Shown piece by piece: positions 1-10,248 of a stretch of DNA of 64,000 bases (position 1 is the stretch's first letter; each line of letters begins with the position of its first letter). The stretch spans positions 3,155,001 to 3,219,000 of the forward strand of contig NZ_CP107716.1 in assembly GCF_025854335.1 (NCBI RefSeq), read 5' to 3'. The position numbers and the translations under genes are program-made. The notes under the pieces were generated by a model. The model did no database searches. It was given only the letters and a program-made list of their open reading frames with translations, and had not been told where the DNA came from. This DNA comes from Pelagibacterium flavum (lineage in GTDB: Bacteria > Pseudomonadota > Alphaproteobacteria > Rhizobiales > Devosiaceae).

Positions 1-23
1 AGGGTCGTTGTGCGTACGGTCAA
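1..23 (-). CDS. Start of a gene downstream of thrC (partial)
   Basis: Only about seven codons are in the window. On the minus strand a strong Shine-Dalgarno, GGGAGG (31-36), lies inside the last codons of thrC and is followed after seven bases by a TTG at 21-23 that opens a frame reading M-T-V-R-T-T-T. This looks like a translationally coupled downstream gene. In related bacteria the gene after thrC is often an M16-family zinc peptidase, but nothing diagnostic is visible here, so that identity is inference. Confidence 0.4.
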
Positions 24-25
24 AA

Positions 26-1426
26 TCAGTCCTCCCAGGCGCGTGTCTTGGCGCGGATATAGTCTTTCACGACGGTCTCGTCATTGGCCAGCACCGTGAA
101 GCGCTCCTCGCGGGTTCCCAGATCGGCCATATGCGCGGGCAGTTCGGGGTGGCGGCCAGTCGCGGCTTCGACCGTTTCAGGGAACTTGGCCGGGTGGGCG
201 GTCGAAAGCGTGATGAGCGGGGTGTGCCCGAAGTTAAAGCCCCTCGCGACCGCGACACCAACTGCAGTGTGCGGATCGATGAGGTAGTTGGAATTGTCCA
301 GAACGTCGGCAATGATCGTTTTGGTGGCCGTTTCGTCGGCCATACCGGTTCCGAATTCCTCGCGGATCTTGTCGAGCGCCGGTTCGGGGATGGTAAAGCC
401 CCCCGATTGAGCCAACGAGGCAAACAAGGCTGCCGTCTTGTCGCCATCGCGGTCGAGCGCTTCGAACAGCAAGCGTTCGAAATTCGACGATACCTCGATA
501 TCCATCGAAGGGCTGACGGTTTGCGCCACACCGCGCTTGTCATAACGGCCGAATTTGATGGCCCGACGCAGAATGTCGTTGGAGTTGGTGGCGACCACCA
601 GCTTTTCCACCGGCAAGCCCATGCGCTTTGCGACGTAGCCGGCAAAGATGTCGCCGAAATTGCCTGTCGGAACCACAAAGGTGATCTTGCGGTGCGGTGC
701 CCCCAGCGCAACCGCGGAGGTGAAGTAATAGACCACCTGCGCGGCGATACGGCCCCAGTTGATCGAATTGACGCCGCTCAGTTTGGCACCGTCACGGAAC
801 GCGAAATCATTGAACATGGCTTTGACGACCGCCTGGCAATCGTCAAACGTGCCTTCGAGCGCGATGTTGAAAACATTGTCATCAAGCACCGTCGTCATCT
901 GACGGCGTTGGATTTCCGAGGTGCGGCCCTTGGGGTGGAGAATGAAGATGTCAGTGTTCTGGCGCCCGCGGAAAGCTTCGATGGCAGCCGAGCCGGTATC
1001 GCCAGAGGTGGCGCCGACAATCGTCGCCCGCTCACCGCGCTGGCCGAGGATATGATCGATAACCCGCGCCAGAAACTGCATGGCGACGTCCTTGAAGGCC
1101 AAGGTCGGGCCGTGCCAGAGCTCAAGCACGAAATGGCCCGGCTCGAGTTCGGTCAGCGGAGTAACCGAGGGGTGATTGAACCCGGAATAGGCCGATTTGA
1201 TCATGGCCTTGAGGTCGTCCTGATCGATCTCGTCGCCCACAAATTTCGAGATCACGGCGAGCGCGACATCCTGATAGGGGCGGTTGCCGAAATTATGGAT
1301 TTCCTCGGCGGTGAACTCGGGCCATTCGGCAGGAACATAGAGCCCGCCATCCCGTGCCAGTCCGGCCAGCACAACGTCACAAAATCCGAGCGCGGGCGCC
1401 TGACCGCGCGTGCTGACATACTGCAT
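26..1426 (-). CDS. thrC: Threonine synthase
   Basis: PLP-dependent enzyme converting O-phospho-homoserine to threonine, the last step of threonine synthesis in the cytoplasm. The 466-residue product has the class-typical N terminus (MQYVSTRGQAP), the PLP-lysine segment LAFKDVAMQFL near residue 110, the glycine-rich GATSGDTGSAA phosphate loop soon after, and a C-terminal region with TAHPAKFPE. Its length fits the long bacterial and fungal form. The open frame extends 20 codons further upstream, but ATG at 1426 is preceded by CAGGAGGG at good spacing, so I use that start. It follows the SURF1 gene by 34 bases on the same strand and probably ends the cox transcript or is read from it. Confidence 0.95.
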   Translation of the reverse strand: MQYVSTRGQAPALGFCDVVLAGLARDGGLYVPAEWPEFTAEEIHNFGNRPYQDVALAVISKFVGDEIDQDDLKAMIKSAYSGFNHPSVTPLTELEPGHFVLELWHGPTLAFKDVAMQFLARVIDHILGQRGERATIVGATSGDTGSAAIEAFRGRQNTDIFILHPKGRTSEIQRRQMTTVLDDNVFNIALEGTFDDCQAVVKAMFNDFAFRDGAKLSGVNSINWGRIAAQVVYYFTSAVALGAPHRKITFVVPTGNFGDIFAGYVAKRMGLPVEKLVVATNSNDILRRAIKFGRYDKRGVAQTVSPSMDIEVSSNFERLLFEALDRDGDKTAALFASLAQSGGFTIPEPALDKIREEFGTGMADETATKTIIADVLDNSNYLIDPHTAVGVAVARGFNFGHTPLITLSTAHPAKFPETVEAATGRHPELPAHMADLGTREERFTVLANDETVVKDYIRAKTRAWED

Positions 1427-1460
1427 TAAAGAAGCACCCTCCTGGACATCGGGATGCACC

Positions 1461-2348
1461 CTAATTGTCCTTTTCCTCATGAGCAAGATTTCTGGGCCGC
1501 CGCTGACGCCAGAGCCAGAAGCCGAGCATTATCGGCGTGATGGCCGCAAACAGATACCAGGTGCCGGCATATTCGAGGTGCCGGTTTGGAAAGGTAATCT
1601 GGGTTTCGCCCCCCTGCGGCAGTTCACCGGGCTCTCGCGCGATCCTGTCGAGTGTTACCGGTGCTATCGGCCCGGCCGCATCGTCGAGAAAGGCAGAGAG
1701 CCGCTCAGGGTTACGGACCCACTCACGCCGCTCCCCGAAATCGGGGTCAGGGGTAAAACTGTTGGCCTGTTCAGGGCGGCGCGCGATCGCCTCGAGGGTC
1801 ACCTGGCCCTCTGGCGCATCGCCGCCATCGGCAAAATCGGCGGCAGCGGCATCGGGGATGAAGCCACGATTGACCCAGACGATGCCGCCCTGCTCGAGCG
1901 AGAATGGGGCCATGACCCAATATCCGACCCCGCCATAGGGGCCGGCCGGATCGGGCAGGTTGGTGAAAACCAGAACTGTTTCAGTGTTGTCGAACGTGCC
2001 GGTCAGTTCAAACCGCGCATAATCCAATGCTTCCGGATCGAGCGCGTCCCAGTCTCCAGGGGCGGGAAATGGCTGGGGCTCAAGGTCGAAGCGAGCTTCG
2101 ACCGCCGCGATCAACGCCTCCTTTTCGGCGAGGCGTTCGACCTGCCAGGTGCCCAGCGCGATGAACAGAGCGGTCAGCCCTGCCATGAGCACCACGAAGC
2201 TGATCTGCCTGAAGCCCCAATAGCTTCGGGGCTGACGGGCATCCGCCGTCAGAGCATTTTCGCTTCTCCGTGAATCGCTCAAACTGCTCTTTGTCCTTAC
2301 TGGTCGTGCGGGCGCATCGAAAAAGTCTGCAACCTTTTCTGACCGCAC
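1461..2348 (-). CDS. SURF1 family cytochrome oxidase assembly protein
   Basis: Inner-membrane factor that helps insert heme a into subunit I of the aa3 oxidase. It has two membrane segments, one near residues 48-65 (FVVLMAGLTALFIALGTWQ) and one near the C terminus (WYLFAAITPIMLGFWLW), with a periplasmic domain between them holding the family motif GTWQVERLAEK. The first 40 or so residues are abnormal: they are encoded by a 40-bp palindromic repeat and by one copy of a 49-bp direct repeat. No ATG exists before the first membrane segment. The frame can begin at GTG 2348 or at TTG 2282 (weak AAGGAC upstream). Family members often start close to the first membrane helix, so the true start is uncertain. 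It lies between DUF983 and thrC in the cta cluster. Confidence 0.85.
   Translation of the reverse strand: MRSEKVADFFDAPARPVRTKSSLSDSRRSENALTADARQPRSYWGFRQISFVVLMAGLTALFIALGTWQVERLAEKEALIAAVEARFDLEPQPFPAPGDWDALDPEALDYARFELTGTFDNTETVLVFTNLPDPAGPYGGVGYWVMAPFSLEQGGIVWVNRGFIPDAAAADFADGGDAPEGQVTLEAIARRPEQANSFTPDPDFGERREWVRNPERLSAFLDDAAGPIAPVTLDRIAREPGELPQGGETQITFPNRHLEYAGTWYLFAAITPIMLGFWLWRQRRPRNLAHEEKDN
2251..2290. repeat. 40-bp palindromic repeat inside the SURF1 frame
   Basis: An imperfect palindrome with ends AGAGCATTTT and AAACTGCTCT, resembling the short interspersed palindromes bounded by AGAGCA/TGCTCT that are common in rhizobial genomes. It lies in the reading frame of the SURF1 gene, encoding about residues 20-32. 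I see no second copy in this window, so calling it a dispersed repeat is inference from its form. Confidence 0.5.
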
Positions 2349-2350
2349 TC
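2302..2350. repeat. 49-bp direct repeat, copy A
   Basis: Matches copy B (2364-2412) at 43 of 49 positions over equal length, spaced 62 bases start to start. Its core GAAAAAGTCTGCAACCTTTTC is a near-palindrome in the middle. This copy encodes the first residues of the SURF1 frame and overlaps its GTG start at 2346-2348. Confidence 0.7.
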
Positions 2351-2363
2351 GACGTTCCCGCCG

Positions 2364-2412
2364 GGTCGTGTGGTCGAACCGAAAAAGTCTTCAACTTTTT
2401 CTGACCGCACTC
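2364..2412. repeat. 49-bp direct repeat, copy B
   Basis: Second copy of the repeat. Its core is a perfect inverted repeat, GAAAAAGT and ACTTTTTC around CTTCA, so it can form an 8-bp hairpin in RNA. It fills the gap between the DUF983 stop (2412-2414 on the minus strand) and the SURF1 frame and overlaps the first base of that stop. Confidence 0.7.
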
Positions 2413-2798
2413 TAGGTGTCGTCCCGTTCGCCCAATTCGCCGCCGGGCCGCGCGCCGGTCTTGTACTGCAGGTTTATCATAGCGCCCTTGAAGGGTCGCA
2501 GCATCAGCAGCGACAGGATCAAGGTCATGGGCAGCCAGATGGCCAGTTGCGCGACAGCGGGCCAACCGAACAGCGCGTCGGTAATGAGCCAGCCGGCCAC
2601 CACTATCGTTCCGACCGGAAACATGATCAGCACCGCGGGACCATCGCCGCTATCGGCGAAGGAAAAATCGAGCCCGCAGGCATCGCAGCTTTCGGCGACC
2701 GTGAGGAAGCCGGTAAAAAGATGGCCTTCGCCACAGCGCGGACAGCGGCCCTTGAGTCCGGTCGCGAGTGGGGAAAGCCCCTCAGAATGTTCAGCCAT
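2412..2798 (-). CDS. DUF983 family membrane protein
   Basis: A 128-residue protein with an N-terminal rubredoxin-like zinc-binding knuckle, CPRCGEGHLF (about residues 19-28) paired with CDACGL (about 38-43), followed by two hydrophobic segments near residues 55-75 and 83-100. This is the DUF983 family, which is found almost always between cox subunit III and SURF1 genes in alphaproteobacteria. The position suggests a role in oxidase biogenesis; no biochemical function is established that I can state. It is transcribed with ctaE (47 bases upstream). Translation start ATG 2798 is the only sensible one. Confidence 0.88.
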   Translation of the reverse strand: MAEHSEGLSPLATGLKGRCPRCGEGHLFTGFLTVAESCDACGLDFSFADSGDGPAVLIMFPVGTIVVAGWLITDALFGWPAVAQLAIWLPMTLILSLLMLRPFKGAMINLQYKTGARPGGELGERDDT

Positions 2799-2845
2799 GT
2801 CATGTGCCGGGACCGCTTAAAGCCGCCCCGGCCCTTCCTCGATTA

Positions 2846-3682
2846 TTAGTGGCCGCCGATCGTTGCGCCCCAGGAGCCCCAGACATAGATCGAGGCAAAA
2901 AGAAACAACCAGACCACGTCAACGAAATGCCAGTACCAGGCAGCAAACTCGAAGCCCAGATGCTGCTTGGGCGTAAACTGGCCGGCATAGGCGCGGATCA
3001 GGCAGACCAGAAGGAAAATGGTGCCGATGAACACATGGAAGCCGTGGAACCCGGTGGCCATAAAGAACGTGGCGCCATAAATATTTCCCGAGAACGAGAA
3101 ATGGGCCTGCGTATATTCAAGCACCTGGACGGTGGAGAACAATGCACCGAGCAGCACGGTGAGGATCAACCCCCATTTCAGGCCCTCGCGGTCGTCTTCC
3201 AAAAGCGCGTGGTGCGCCCAGGTGACGGTGGTACCGGAAAGCAGGAGAACCAGCGTGTTGAACAGCGGCAGATGCCAGGGGTCGAACACTTCGACGCCCT
3301 GCGGCGGCCAGACGCCGCCGGTGAAGGCAACGCGACCGACCTGGGCGATTTCATCAGGGTAGAATGCCGCTTCAAAATAGGCCCAGAACCAGGCCACAAA
3401 AAACATAATTTCCGAAGCGATGAACAGGATCATCCCATAGCGGTGGTGAAGCTGGACAACCGGGGTATGATAGCCGGAATTGGCTTCCTTGATCACATCA
3501 GCCCACCAGGCGAACATGGTGTAGAGCACGCCGACCAGGCCGGCAGCGAACAGCCAGGGCACGCCACCGTGCATCCACATGATGCCGCCGACGGCCATAA
3601 TGAAGGCCGAGACCGAGCCCACGAAGGGCCACGGGCTCAAATCTACCAGGTGGTAGTCATGGTTCTTTGCATGGGCTGCCAT
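2846..3682 (-). CDS. ctaE: Cytochrome c oxidase subunit III
   Basis: Integral membrane subunit III of the aa3-type oxidase; it supports subunit I stability and proton uptake but carries no redox centre. The 278-residue product begins with the typical hydrophilic [13 protein letters not shown] segment, has about seven membrane helices, and contains the conserved [16 protein letters not shown] helix and the FHGFHVFIG motif near residue 205. It is 17 bases downstream of ctaG in the same direction. Nothing is missing. Confidence 0.96.
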   Translation of the reverse strand: MAAHAKNHDYHLVDLSPWPFVGSVSAFIMAVGGIMWMHGGVPWLFAAGLVGVLYTMFAWWADVIKEANSGYHTPVVQLHHRYGMILFIASEIMFFVAWFWAYFEAAFYPDEIAQVGRVAFTGGVWPPQGVEVFDPWHLPLFNTLVLLLSGTTVTWAHHALLEDDREGLKWGLILTVLLGALFSTVQVLEYTQAHFSFSGNIYGATFFMATGFHGFHVFIGTIFLLVCLIRAYAGQFTPKQHLGFEFAAWYWHFVDVVWLFLFASIYVWGSWGATIGGH

Positions 3683-3699
3683 GTTGGGTCTATCCCCCG

Positions 3700-4239
3700 T
3701 TAGGAATCGTGAAATGTGTAAGACAGCGTAATCTGGCGGATTGTACGCAATTCGGAATTTTCGTCGAGGTCCGGGTCGACAAAATAGGTCACCGGCATTT
3801 CGACGGTTTCATTGGGCGCGAGCACCTGTTCTGTAAAGCAGAAACACTCGATCTTGTTGAAATAGATGCCGGTGCTTTCCGGCGTCACGTTGAAGCTCGC
3901 CGTAGTGCGCAGCGGTTCGTCGGACAGGTTGGTGGCGCGATAGGTAATTGTCGATATGGTGCCGATAGCATTGGTCTCGACGCTGGCCGGCTCTACACGC
4001 AGCGGCATGCCGCCATCGACGGTCGCGTCAAACCGGACGGCCATTTCGCGGGCGATAACGCCCTTGGCATTCTGTTCGGCCACCTGGGTTGTTCCGCCAT
4101 AGCCTGTGACCCGGCAGAAAATGTCGTAAAGCGGCACGGAGGCGAACGACAGTCCCAGCATTACGGTCGGAATGCCGACCAGCCAGAGGAGCGTCTTTTT
4201 GTTGCCGCCGGGGGCCGGAGTGTGATCGATCGCCGCCAT
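3700..4239 (-). CDS. ctaG: Cytochrome c oxidase assembly protein CtaG (Cox11)
   Basis: Membrane-anchored copper chaperone that delivers copper to the CuB site of subunit I. One N-terminal membrane helix (about residues 17-37) is followed by a periplasmic beta domain. The family hallmarks are present: [16 protein letters not shown] after the helix and the copper-binding CFCF inside [11 protein letters not shown] near residue 120. Length (179 aa) is normal. It lies four bases after the small CoxF-like gene, so the two are likely co-translated. Confidence 0.95.
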   Translation of the reverse strand: MAAIDHTPAPGGNKKTLLWLVGIPTVMLGLSFASVPLYDIFCRVTGYGGTTQVAEQNAKGVIAREMAVRFDATVDGGMPLRVEPASVETNAIGTISTITYRATNLSDEPLRTTASFNVTPESTGIYFNKIECFCFTEQVLAPNETVEMPVTYFVDPDLDENSELRTIRQITLSYTFHDS

Positions 4240-4242
4240 CGC

Positions 4243-4407
4243 CTAGAGCTCCCGCACCATGACTTCGGGGCCGAGATTGATGATTGTAATCGCGTAGAAG
4301 ATAGCAACAAGGATAACCAGCGCGACACCGATGGCGATCGAACGCTTGCGGCGGCGCTTGAGGAAGGCTTCCCTCTGCTGTTCGGTAAGGTTCTGCTCGA
4401 CGGTCAT
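4243..4407 (-). CDS. Small CoxF-like membrane protein
   Basis: A 54-residue protein with a basic N-terminal half (KRRRKRS) and one membrane helix (AIGVALVILVAIFYAITII). Such a short protein between ctaB and ctaG is the CoxF family of alphaproteobacterial oxidase clusters; its role is unknown. The open frame begins at 4425, but ATG 4407 shares its A with the ctaB stop (TAATG), which makes that start much more likely. Identity rests mostly on size, helix and position. Confidence 0.75.
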   Translation of the reverse strand: MTVEQNLTEQQREAFLKRRRKRSIAIGVALVILVAIFYAITIINLGPEVMVREL

Positions 4408-5336
4408 TAAAGTACTCCGAACCATCTGATCAGGCCCACATCGGCCAGGAGCGCTACGAACAACACAAACAGGTACAGCAGGGAATAGGTGAAAAGGACG
4501 CGGGCCCGCCGTTTCATTTCAACGCCTTCCGAGAAGCGAAGACGAACGGCGAGGACCGAGAACACGACACCGAGAATGGTTGCCGGGACGGCATAGAACC
4601 AGCCCACCAGACCGGTCAGCACCGGGCCGAACCCGATGGCGGTCAGCAGGACCGTATAGACGACAATCTGGTTCTGGGTGGCTCGCTCGCCGGCAACATT
4701 GGGCAGCATGGGGATGCCCGCGGCCTCGTAGTCGCCCTTCTTGTAGAGCGCCAGCGCCCAGAAATGGGGCGGCGTCCACAAAAAGATGATCATAAACAGG
4801 ATCAGCGCGTCCCAGGAGACCGTCCCGGTCACGGCCGCCCAGCCGATCATCGGCGGGAACGCACCCGCCGCGCCGCCGATCACGATATTCTGCGGCGTCG
4901 AGCGCTTGAGCCACATCGTATAAATGACGGCATAGAAAAAGATCGTGAAGGCCAGAAGTCCGGCGGCCAGCCAATTGGTGGCGAGGCCCAGCGTCGCGAC
5001 GGAAAATCCGGAAAGGGTGATGCCGAAGACCAGCGCGTTCTCGCGCGTCACACGCCCCGAGGGAATGGGGCGGTTCAGCGTGCGGCTCATGATGGCGTCG
5101 ATGTCGGCATCGTACCACATGTTAAGCGCGCCCGAGGCCCCTGCTCCCACGGCAATGCACAGTATAGCGATAAAGCCGATGACCGGATTGATGCCACCGG
5201 GCGCCACCAGCATGCCAACAACGCCCGTAAAGACGACAAGCTGCATCACCCGGGGCTTTAAAAGCTCCAGATAGTCTTCCACCTGCCCGCCCAGATGGAC
5301 GGATGTGGTCGAGTCGCTGTCGTCTGCGTAAGCCAA
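4407..5336 (-). CDS. ctaB: Protoheme IX farnesyltransferase (heme O synthase)
   Basis: Membrane prenyltransferase that adds farnesyl to heme b to make heme O, the precursor of heme A for the aa3 oxidase. The 309-residue product has the first Asp-rich site in [15 protein letters not shown] with the following RPIPSGR (about residues 90-115), the second polar loop [12 protein letters not shown] near residue 210, and about nine membrane helices. It is followed by the CoxF-like gene with a one-base TAATG overlap and preceded by ctaD across an 87-base gap. Confidence 0.96.
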   Translation of the reverse strand: MAYADDSDSTTSVHLGGQVEDYLELLKPRVMQLVVFTGVVGMLVAPGGINPVIGFIAILCIAVGAGASGALNMWYDADIDAIMSRTLNRPIPSGRVTRENALVFGITLSGFSVATLGLATNWLAAGLLAFTIFFYAVIYTMWLKRSTPQNIVIGGAAGAFPPMIGWAAVTGTVSWDALILFMIIFLWTPPHFWALALYKKGDYEAAGIPMLPNVAGERATQNQIVVYTVLLTAIGFGPVLTGLVGWFYAVPATILGVVFSVLAVRLRFSEGVEMKRRARVLFTYSLLYLFVLFVALLADVGLIRWFGVL

Positions 5337-5423
5337 TGTGAGGTTCCGGCTCGGGTTCTACATCAAAGCGCAACCCGGTCGCCCGGGTTGCAAAGAAGTT
5401 GCGGTTCAGACTGACCGTCGTGC

Positions 5424-7106
<1,683 letters not shown>

Positions 7107-8012
7107 TTACTGGATCGACGCCATCAGCGCAGTGTTGGCATCTGCCAGGCTGCCTTCTTCGGCTGCTGCCAGCCATGCATCGAACTGGTCCTGCTCGACG
7201 ACGCGCACGGCGATGGGCATGAACGCATGGTCCTTGCCGCAGAGTTCGGAGCACTGACCATAGTATATGCCGGTTTCGCGCGCATAGAACCAGGTTTCAT
7301 TATTGCGGCTGGTGACCGCATCGACCTTGATGCCGAACGAGGGCACGGCAAAGGCGTGCAGAACGTCGGCGGCGGTGACCAGAACACGGACGGTCGTGTT
7401 GACCGGAACCACGAGTTCATTGTCGACGGCCAGAAGGCGCGGCTGGTCGGGCTTGTTGGCTTCACGCTGCTCTTCATTGAGCATGATCGAGACGAAGTCG
7501 ACGCCCTCGTCCATATACTCATAGCCCCAGTACCACTGGTAGCCGGTCGCCTTGATGGTCAGGGACGGCTCGGGGACTTCGACGTCGCCACCAAAGATCT
7601 GAGATCCGAGATAGGTGCGCTCGCCATCGGGAATGGTCTGCTGATCGGCCAGAACGCCAAAGGAGGGAATGGCGATCACAAAGAGGACCAACACCGGAAC
7701 CACGGTCCAGACGATCTCGATGAGCGTGTTGTGCGTCACCTTCGATGGCGTGGGGTTGGTGCGCTGGTTGAAGCGCACGATCACCACGATCAGCAGCACC
7801 AGAACCAGAAGGACGATCGCCGTGATGATCCACATCAAGAGGTTGTCATGGAACGCGACTATCGAGTCCATGATGGGGGTAACCGAGGGTTGGAAACCGA
7901 TCTGACCGGGAGCGGCGTGGCCAGCTTCCTGAGCCGAGGCAATTGCCGGGATCAGCGCAAAAAACAGCGCGGCGAGTGAGGCTCTGACCAGACGGAAAGA
8001 AAATCCTGTCAC
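7107..8012 (-). CDS. ctaC: Cytochrome c oxidase subunit II
   Basis: Subunit II accepts electrons from cytochrome c through its binuclear CuA centre. The 301-residue protein has a signal peptide (SLAALFFALIPAIASAQEAG), two membrane helices near residues 50-115, and a periplasmic cupredoxin domain with the CuA ligands CSELCGKDHAFM. The uninterrupted frame reaches 8192, but GTG at 8010-8012 has an AGGAG eight to nine bases upstream and places the signal peptide at the very N terminus; the extra 60 residues have no family counterpart. First gene of the cta cluster. Confidence 0.95.
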   Translation of the reverse strand: MTGFSFRLVRASLAALFFALIPAIASAQEAGHAAPGQIGFQPSVTPIMDSIVAFHDNLLMWIITAIVLLVLVLLIVVIVRFNQRTNPTPSKVTHNTLIEIVWTVVPVLVLFVIAIPSFGVLADQQTIPDGERTYLGSQIFGGDVEVPEPSLTIKATGYQWYWGYEYMDEGVDFVSIMLNEEQREANKPDQPRLLAVDNELVVPVNTTVRVLVTAADVLHAFAVPSFGIKVDAVTSRNNETWFYARETGIYYGQCSELCGKDHAFMPIAVRVVEQDQFDAWLAAAEEGSLADANTALMASIQ

Positions 8013-8325
8013 CTGGACTTCTCCTGAACATAATTTGTTATTGCGCTCCCTAGCACGTCCGCTCCGCGCGGCAAATGCCGCACGCTCCCGACTCATGCTG
8101 GGTGCCCGATTTTTCTCGGTGCAGCTAAACCACATGTTTTTGACCAAGGCAATTGGACTGGAGGTCACATTTCGTGCGTCAAATTGCGCCAATCGCGCCT
8201 TATGGGCGCCCCAGTTGTGGGATTTGTGCCCGGTTTAGCCCGGTCATGTTGACAAGGACCGCCCCCCTGCCCGACACATCGCTAACCACCCGCTTGCCGG
8301 GAACTGCCAGGAGACAATAGCTTTC
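8013..8325. other. 313-base intergenic region upstream of ctaC
   Basis: Divergent gap between ctaC (minus) and the IalB-like gene (plus). It must carry the promoters of both, but I cannot assign convincing -35/-10 pairs. I see no Fnr-type TTGAT-N4-ATCAA site, riboswitch or long hairpin. An open frame in this region belongs to the upstream extension of ctaC and looks non-coding. Confidence 0.4.
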
Positions 8326-8820
8326 ATGCGCCATCTTGCACCCCTTGCCGCCCTTGTGGCCTCTCTTTGCCTCGCCGGCCCGGCATTCGCACAGGGCGCT
8401 GTCCGTTCCCAGCACGGGGACTGGCAGATGACCTGCGATCTGGTGCCCGGGGCGACCGACGAACAATGTGCGCTGATTCAGAATGTCACCGCCGAGGATC
8501 AGCCCAATGTCGCGCTTTCGGTGATCGTGCTCAAGACAGCCGACCAGGAGGCGCGGCTGCTGCGCGTCCTTGCCCCGCTCGGGGTGCTCTTGCCCAACGG
8601 GCTCGGCCTTAACATCGACGGCGAGGATCTTGGCCGCGTGGCGTTCGTCCGCTGCCTGCCCAATGGCTGCGTTGCCGAAGTGGTCATGGACGACGAGTTG
8701 ATGGCGCAGCTCTCTGAAGGCGAGAACGCGATCTTCATCGTGTTCCGCACCCCCGAGGAAGGCATCGGCATCCCCGTTTCCCTCAACGGGTTCGACGAGG
8801 GCTTTGCCGCCCTGCCCTGA
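8326..8820 (+). CDS. Invasion-associated locus B (IalB) family periplasmic protein
   Basis: A 164-residue protein with a clear signal peptide (LAALVASLCLAGPAFAQG) and one mature domain that starts with the family signature HGDWQMTCD. Two cysteine pairs are likely disulfides: one in the N-terminal half, one in RCLPNGCVAEV near residue 115. The IalB family is common in alphaproteobacteria; in Bartonella a member aids host-cell entry, but most members are in free-living species and have no known function. GGAGA lies about twelve bases before the ATG. The gene stands alone between the cta cluster and a minus-strand DUF1127 gene. Confidence 0.88.
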   Translation: MRHLAPLAALVASLCLAGPAFAQGAVRSQHGDWQMTCDLVPGATDEQCALIQNVTAEDQPNVALSVIVLKTADQEARLLRVLAPLGVLLPNGLGLNIDGEDLGRVAFVRCLPNGCVAEVVMDDELMAQLSEGENAIFIVFRTPEEGIGIPVSLNGFDEGFAALP

Positions 8821-8830
8821 CCCCAGATGC

Positions 8831-8859
8831 AAAAAAGCCGGACCGCAAGCGGTCCGGCT
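8831..8859 (-). terminator. Rho-independent terminator for the DUF1127 gene
   Basis: Hairpin AGCCGGACC / GGTCCGGCT with a six-base loop; read on the minus strand it is followed by six T (8831-8836). No T run exists on the plus side, so it mainly serves transcripts coming from the DUF1127 gene at 8980-9186, although the hairpin may also protect the 3' end of the IalB-like mRNA. Confidence 0.8.
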
Positions 8860-8979
8860 GGGGCTAGGAAACAAGGCCAAAGGCAAAATCGACCTTGTTT
8901 CGGTCAGGCTCCCTTGACGGTCAGTCGCACCGGCAAAATGCGCAAGGACCAGGAACCCGATCAGGGCTTCAGCAAGGGG

Positions 8980-9186
8980 TCACCGAAGCCATTCTGCTGC
9001 ACGCGCATTGCGGCGCGCGTCGAGAAGCTGGCCGGCGGCGGCACCGCCCTGGCGCATCGCTTCTGCGATATCGTAACGGGTCAGACCCATGTCGCTCAGC
9101 AGCGATGCATCCATCTGCATCATCGAGCGCAGGGTCGAGCGGCGCATACCGGCACCGAAACGGGATTTGAAATTGAACAGGGCCAT
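8980..9186 (-). CDS. DUF1127 family small protein
   Basis: A 68-residue, Arg-rich protein with the DUF1127 core (MDASLLSDMGLTRYDIAEAM, residues 24-43). Members are small and usually strongly regulated; some Agrobacterium DUF1127 proteins bind RNA and influence phosphate and carbon metabolism, which is known for only a few cases. The frame extends upstream to 9279, but ATG 9186 has GGAG eight bases ahead. It is divergently arranged with a LysR regulator gene and has its own terminator, so it is a single-gene transcript likely controlled by that regulator. Confidence 0.85.
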   Translation of the reverse strand: MALFNFKSRFGAGMRRSTLRSMMQMDASLLSDMGLTRYDIAEAMRQGGAAAGQLLDARRNARAAEWLR

Positions 9187-9318
9187 GATCTTTACTCCAT
9201 CACCCCATTCCCTATCGTTTTGATAGAGTTTAATGGGCGGCTTGTGTCTGCACCCGGTAGATAGGGGCTTGCTCTCCATTATTCAAACAAATAGATTTCA
9301 TTCTCACGATCAATTTTT

Positions 9319-10245
9319 GTGATGGATTTGGCGATGGCCAGCCCCCTCGACCTGGACCAATTGCAAACCTTTTGCGCCATTGCCGATTGCGGCAGCTTCA
9401 CCGAGGCTGCGCGACGGGTTTACAAGACCCAATCGGCGGTCTCCATGCAGATCAAGCGGCTTGAGGAGCGACTGGGACAGGCGTTGTTTCTGCGCGATGG
9501 GCGCAAGGTTTCGCTGACCACCGAGGGCGAGGCGCTTTACACCCGCGCCCGGCGCATGCTGAAAATCAATGCAGAGATCGTCGACATGTTTTCCAAGGAC
9601 GATCTGGTGGGAAACATCCGATTTGGCGTGCCCGATGATTATGCGGTCAAGCTCCTGCCCGTAATCCTGTCGAGTTTTCAGCGCACCCATCCGCGCATTA
9701 CTGTCGACGTGCGCTGCCAGCCATCCGAGGAACTTCTGGCCGGCATGCGCTCGGGGCTCTACGACATCATTGTCTTCACGCAAGGCACCATGCACGAATT
9801 CGGCGAGCTGTTCCGGACCGAAAAGATGTATTGGGTGGCGAGCCATGGCGGTCGCGCGCTGGCATCCGACCCCCTGCCGATGGCGTGCGGGCCGTCCTAT
9901 TGCACGTGGCGGGCTGACGCGGTCGAAGCGCTCAACCGGATCAACCGCGATTTCCGGGTGGCCTATACCTCGTCGAACGCCACGGCGATTTCGTCGGCGG
10001 TGCTCTCGGATCTTGCCGTCGGCTTTCTGCCCGAAAGTGCCCTGCAGCCGGGAATGCGGGTCATTTCGCAGGACCAGGGGCTGCCCCGCCTCAACGATGC
10101 GCAGATCGCGCTGCTGCGGGCATCACACGCCTATGGCGGGATTTACGATGCGCTGGCCACCCATATCGTGGAAAGTATGGGCAATCTGCCGGGTTTATAT
10201 TACGCGCGGGACGAAGCAGCCGCCAACCCCTCGGCGGCCGAATAG
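9319..10245 (+). CDS. LysR family transcriptional regulator
   Basis: A 308-residue protein with an N-terminal winged HTH (DLDQLQTFCAIADCGSFTEA... through LFLRDGRKVSLTTEGE, about residues 10-75) and a C-terminal substrate-binding-like domain. The effector is not readable from sequence. In Brucella the LysR regulator VtlR activates small DUF1127-type genes, and here the divergent neighbour is a DUF1127 gene, so a comparable pairing is plausible but inferred. Start may be ATG 9319 or ATG 9334 (MASPLDLDQL); neither has a good Shine-Dalgarno. Confidence 0.88.
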   Translation: MMDLAMASPLDLDQLQTFCAIADCGSFTEAARRVYKTQSAVSMQIKRLEERLGQALFLRDGRKVSLTTEGEALYTRARRMLKINAEIVDMFSKDDLVGNIRFGVPDDYAVKLLPVILSSFQRTHPRITVDVRCQPSEELLAGMRSGLYDIIVFTQGTMHEFGELFRTEKMYWVASHGGRALASDPLPMACGPSYCTWRADAVEALNRINRDFRVAYTSSNATAISSAVLSDLAVGFLPESALQPGMRVISQDQGLPRLNDAQIALLRASHAYGGIYDALATHIVESMGNLPGLYYARDEAAANPSAAE

Positions 10246-10248
10246 CGG

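Noticed and set aside
8..1429. 473-codon open frame on the plus strand
   Set aside because: It is the antisense of thrC, which has full family motifs and a good ribosome binding site; the plus-strand product shows no recognisable domain and GC-rich antisense frames are common here.
2080..2565. 161-codon minus-strand frame across the SURF1 repeats
   Set aside because: Overlaps DUF983 and SURF1 in another frame; driven by the repeats and GC content.
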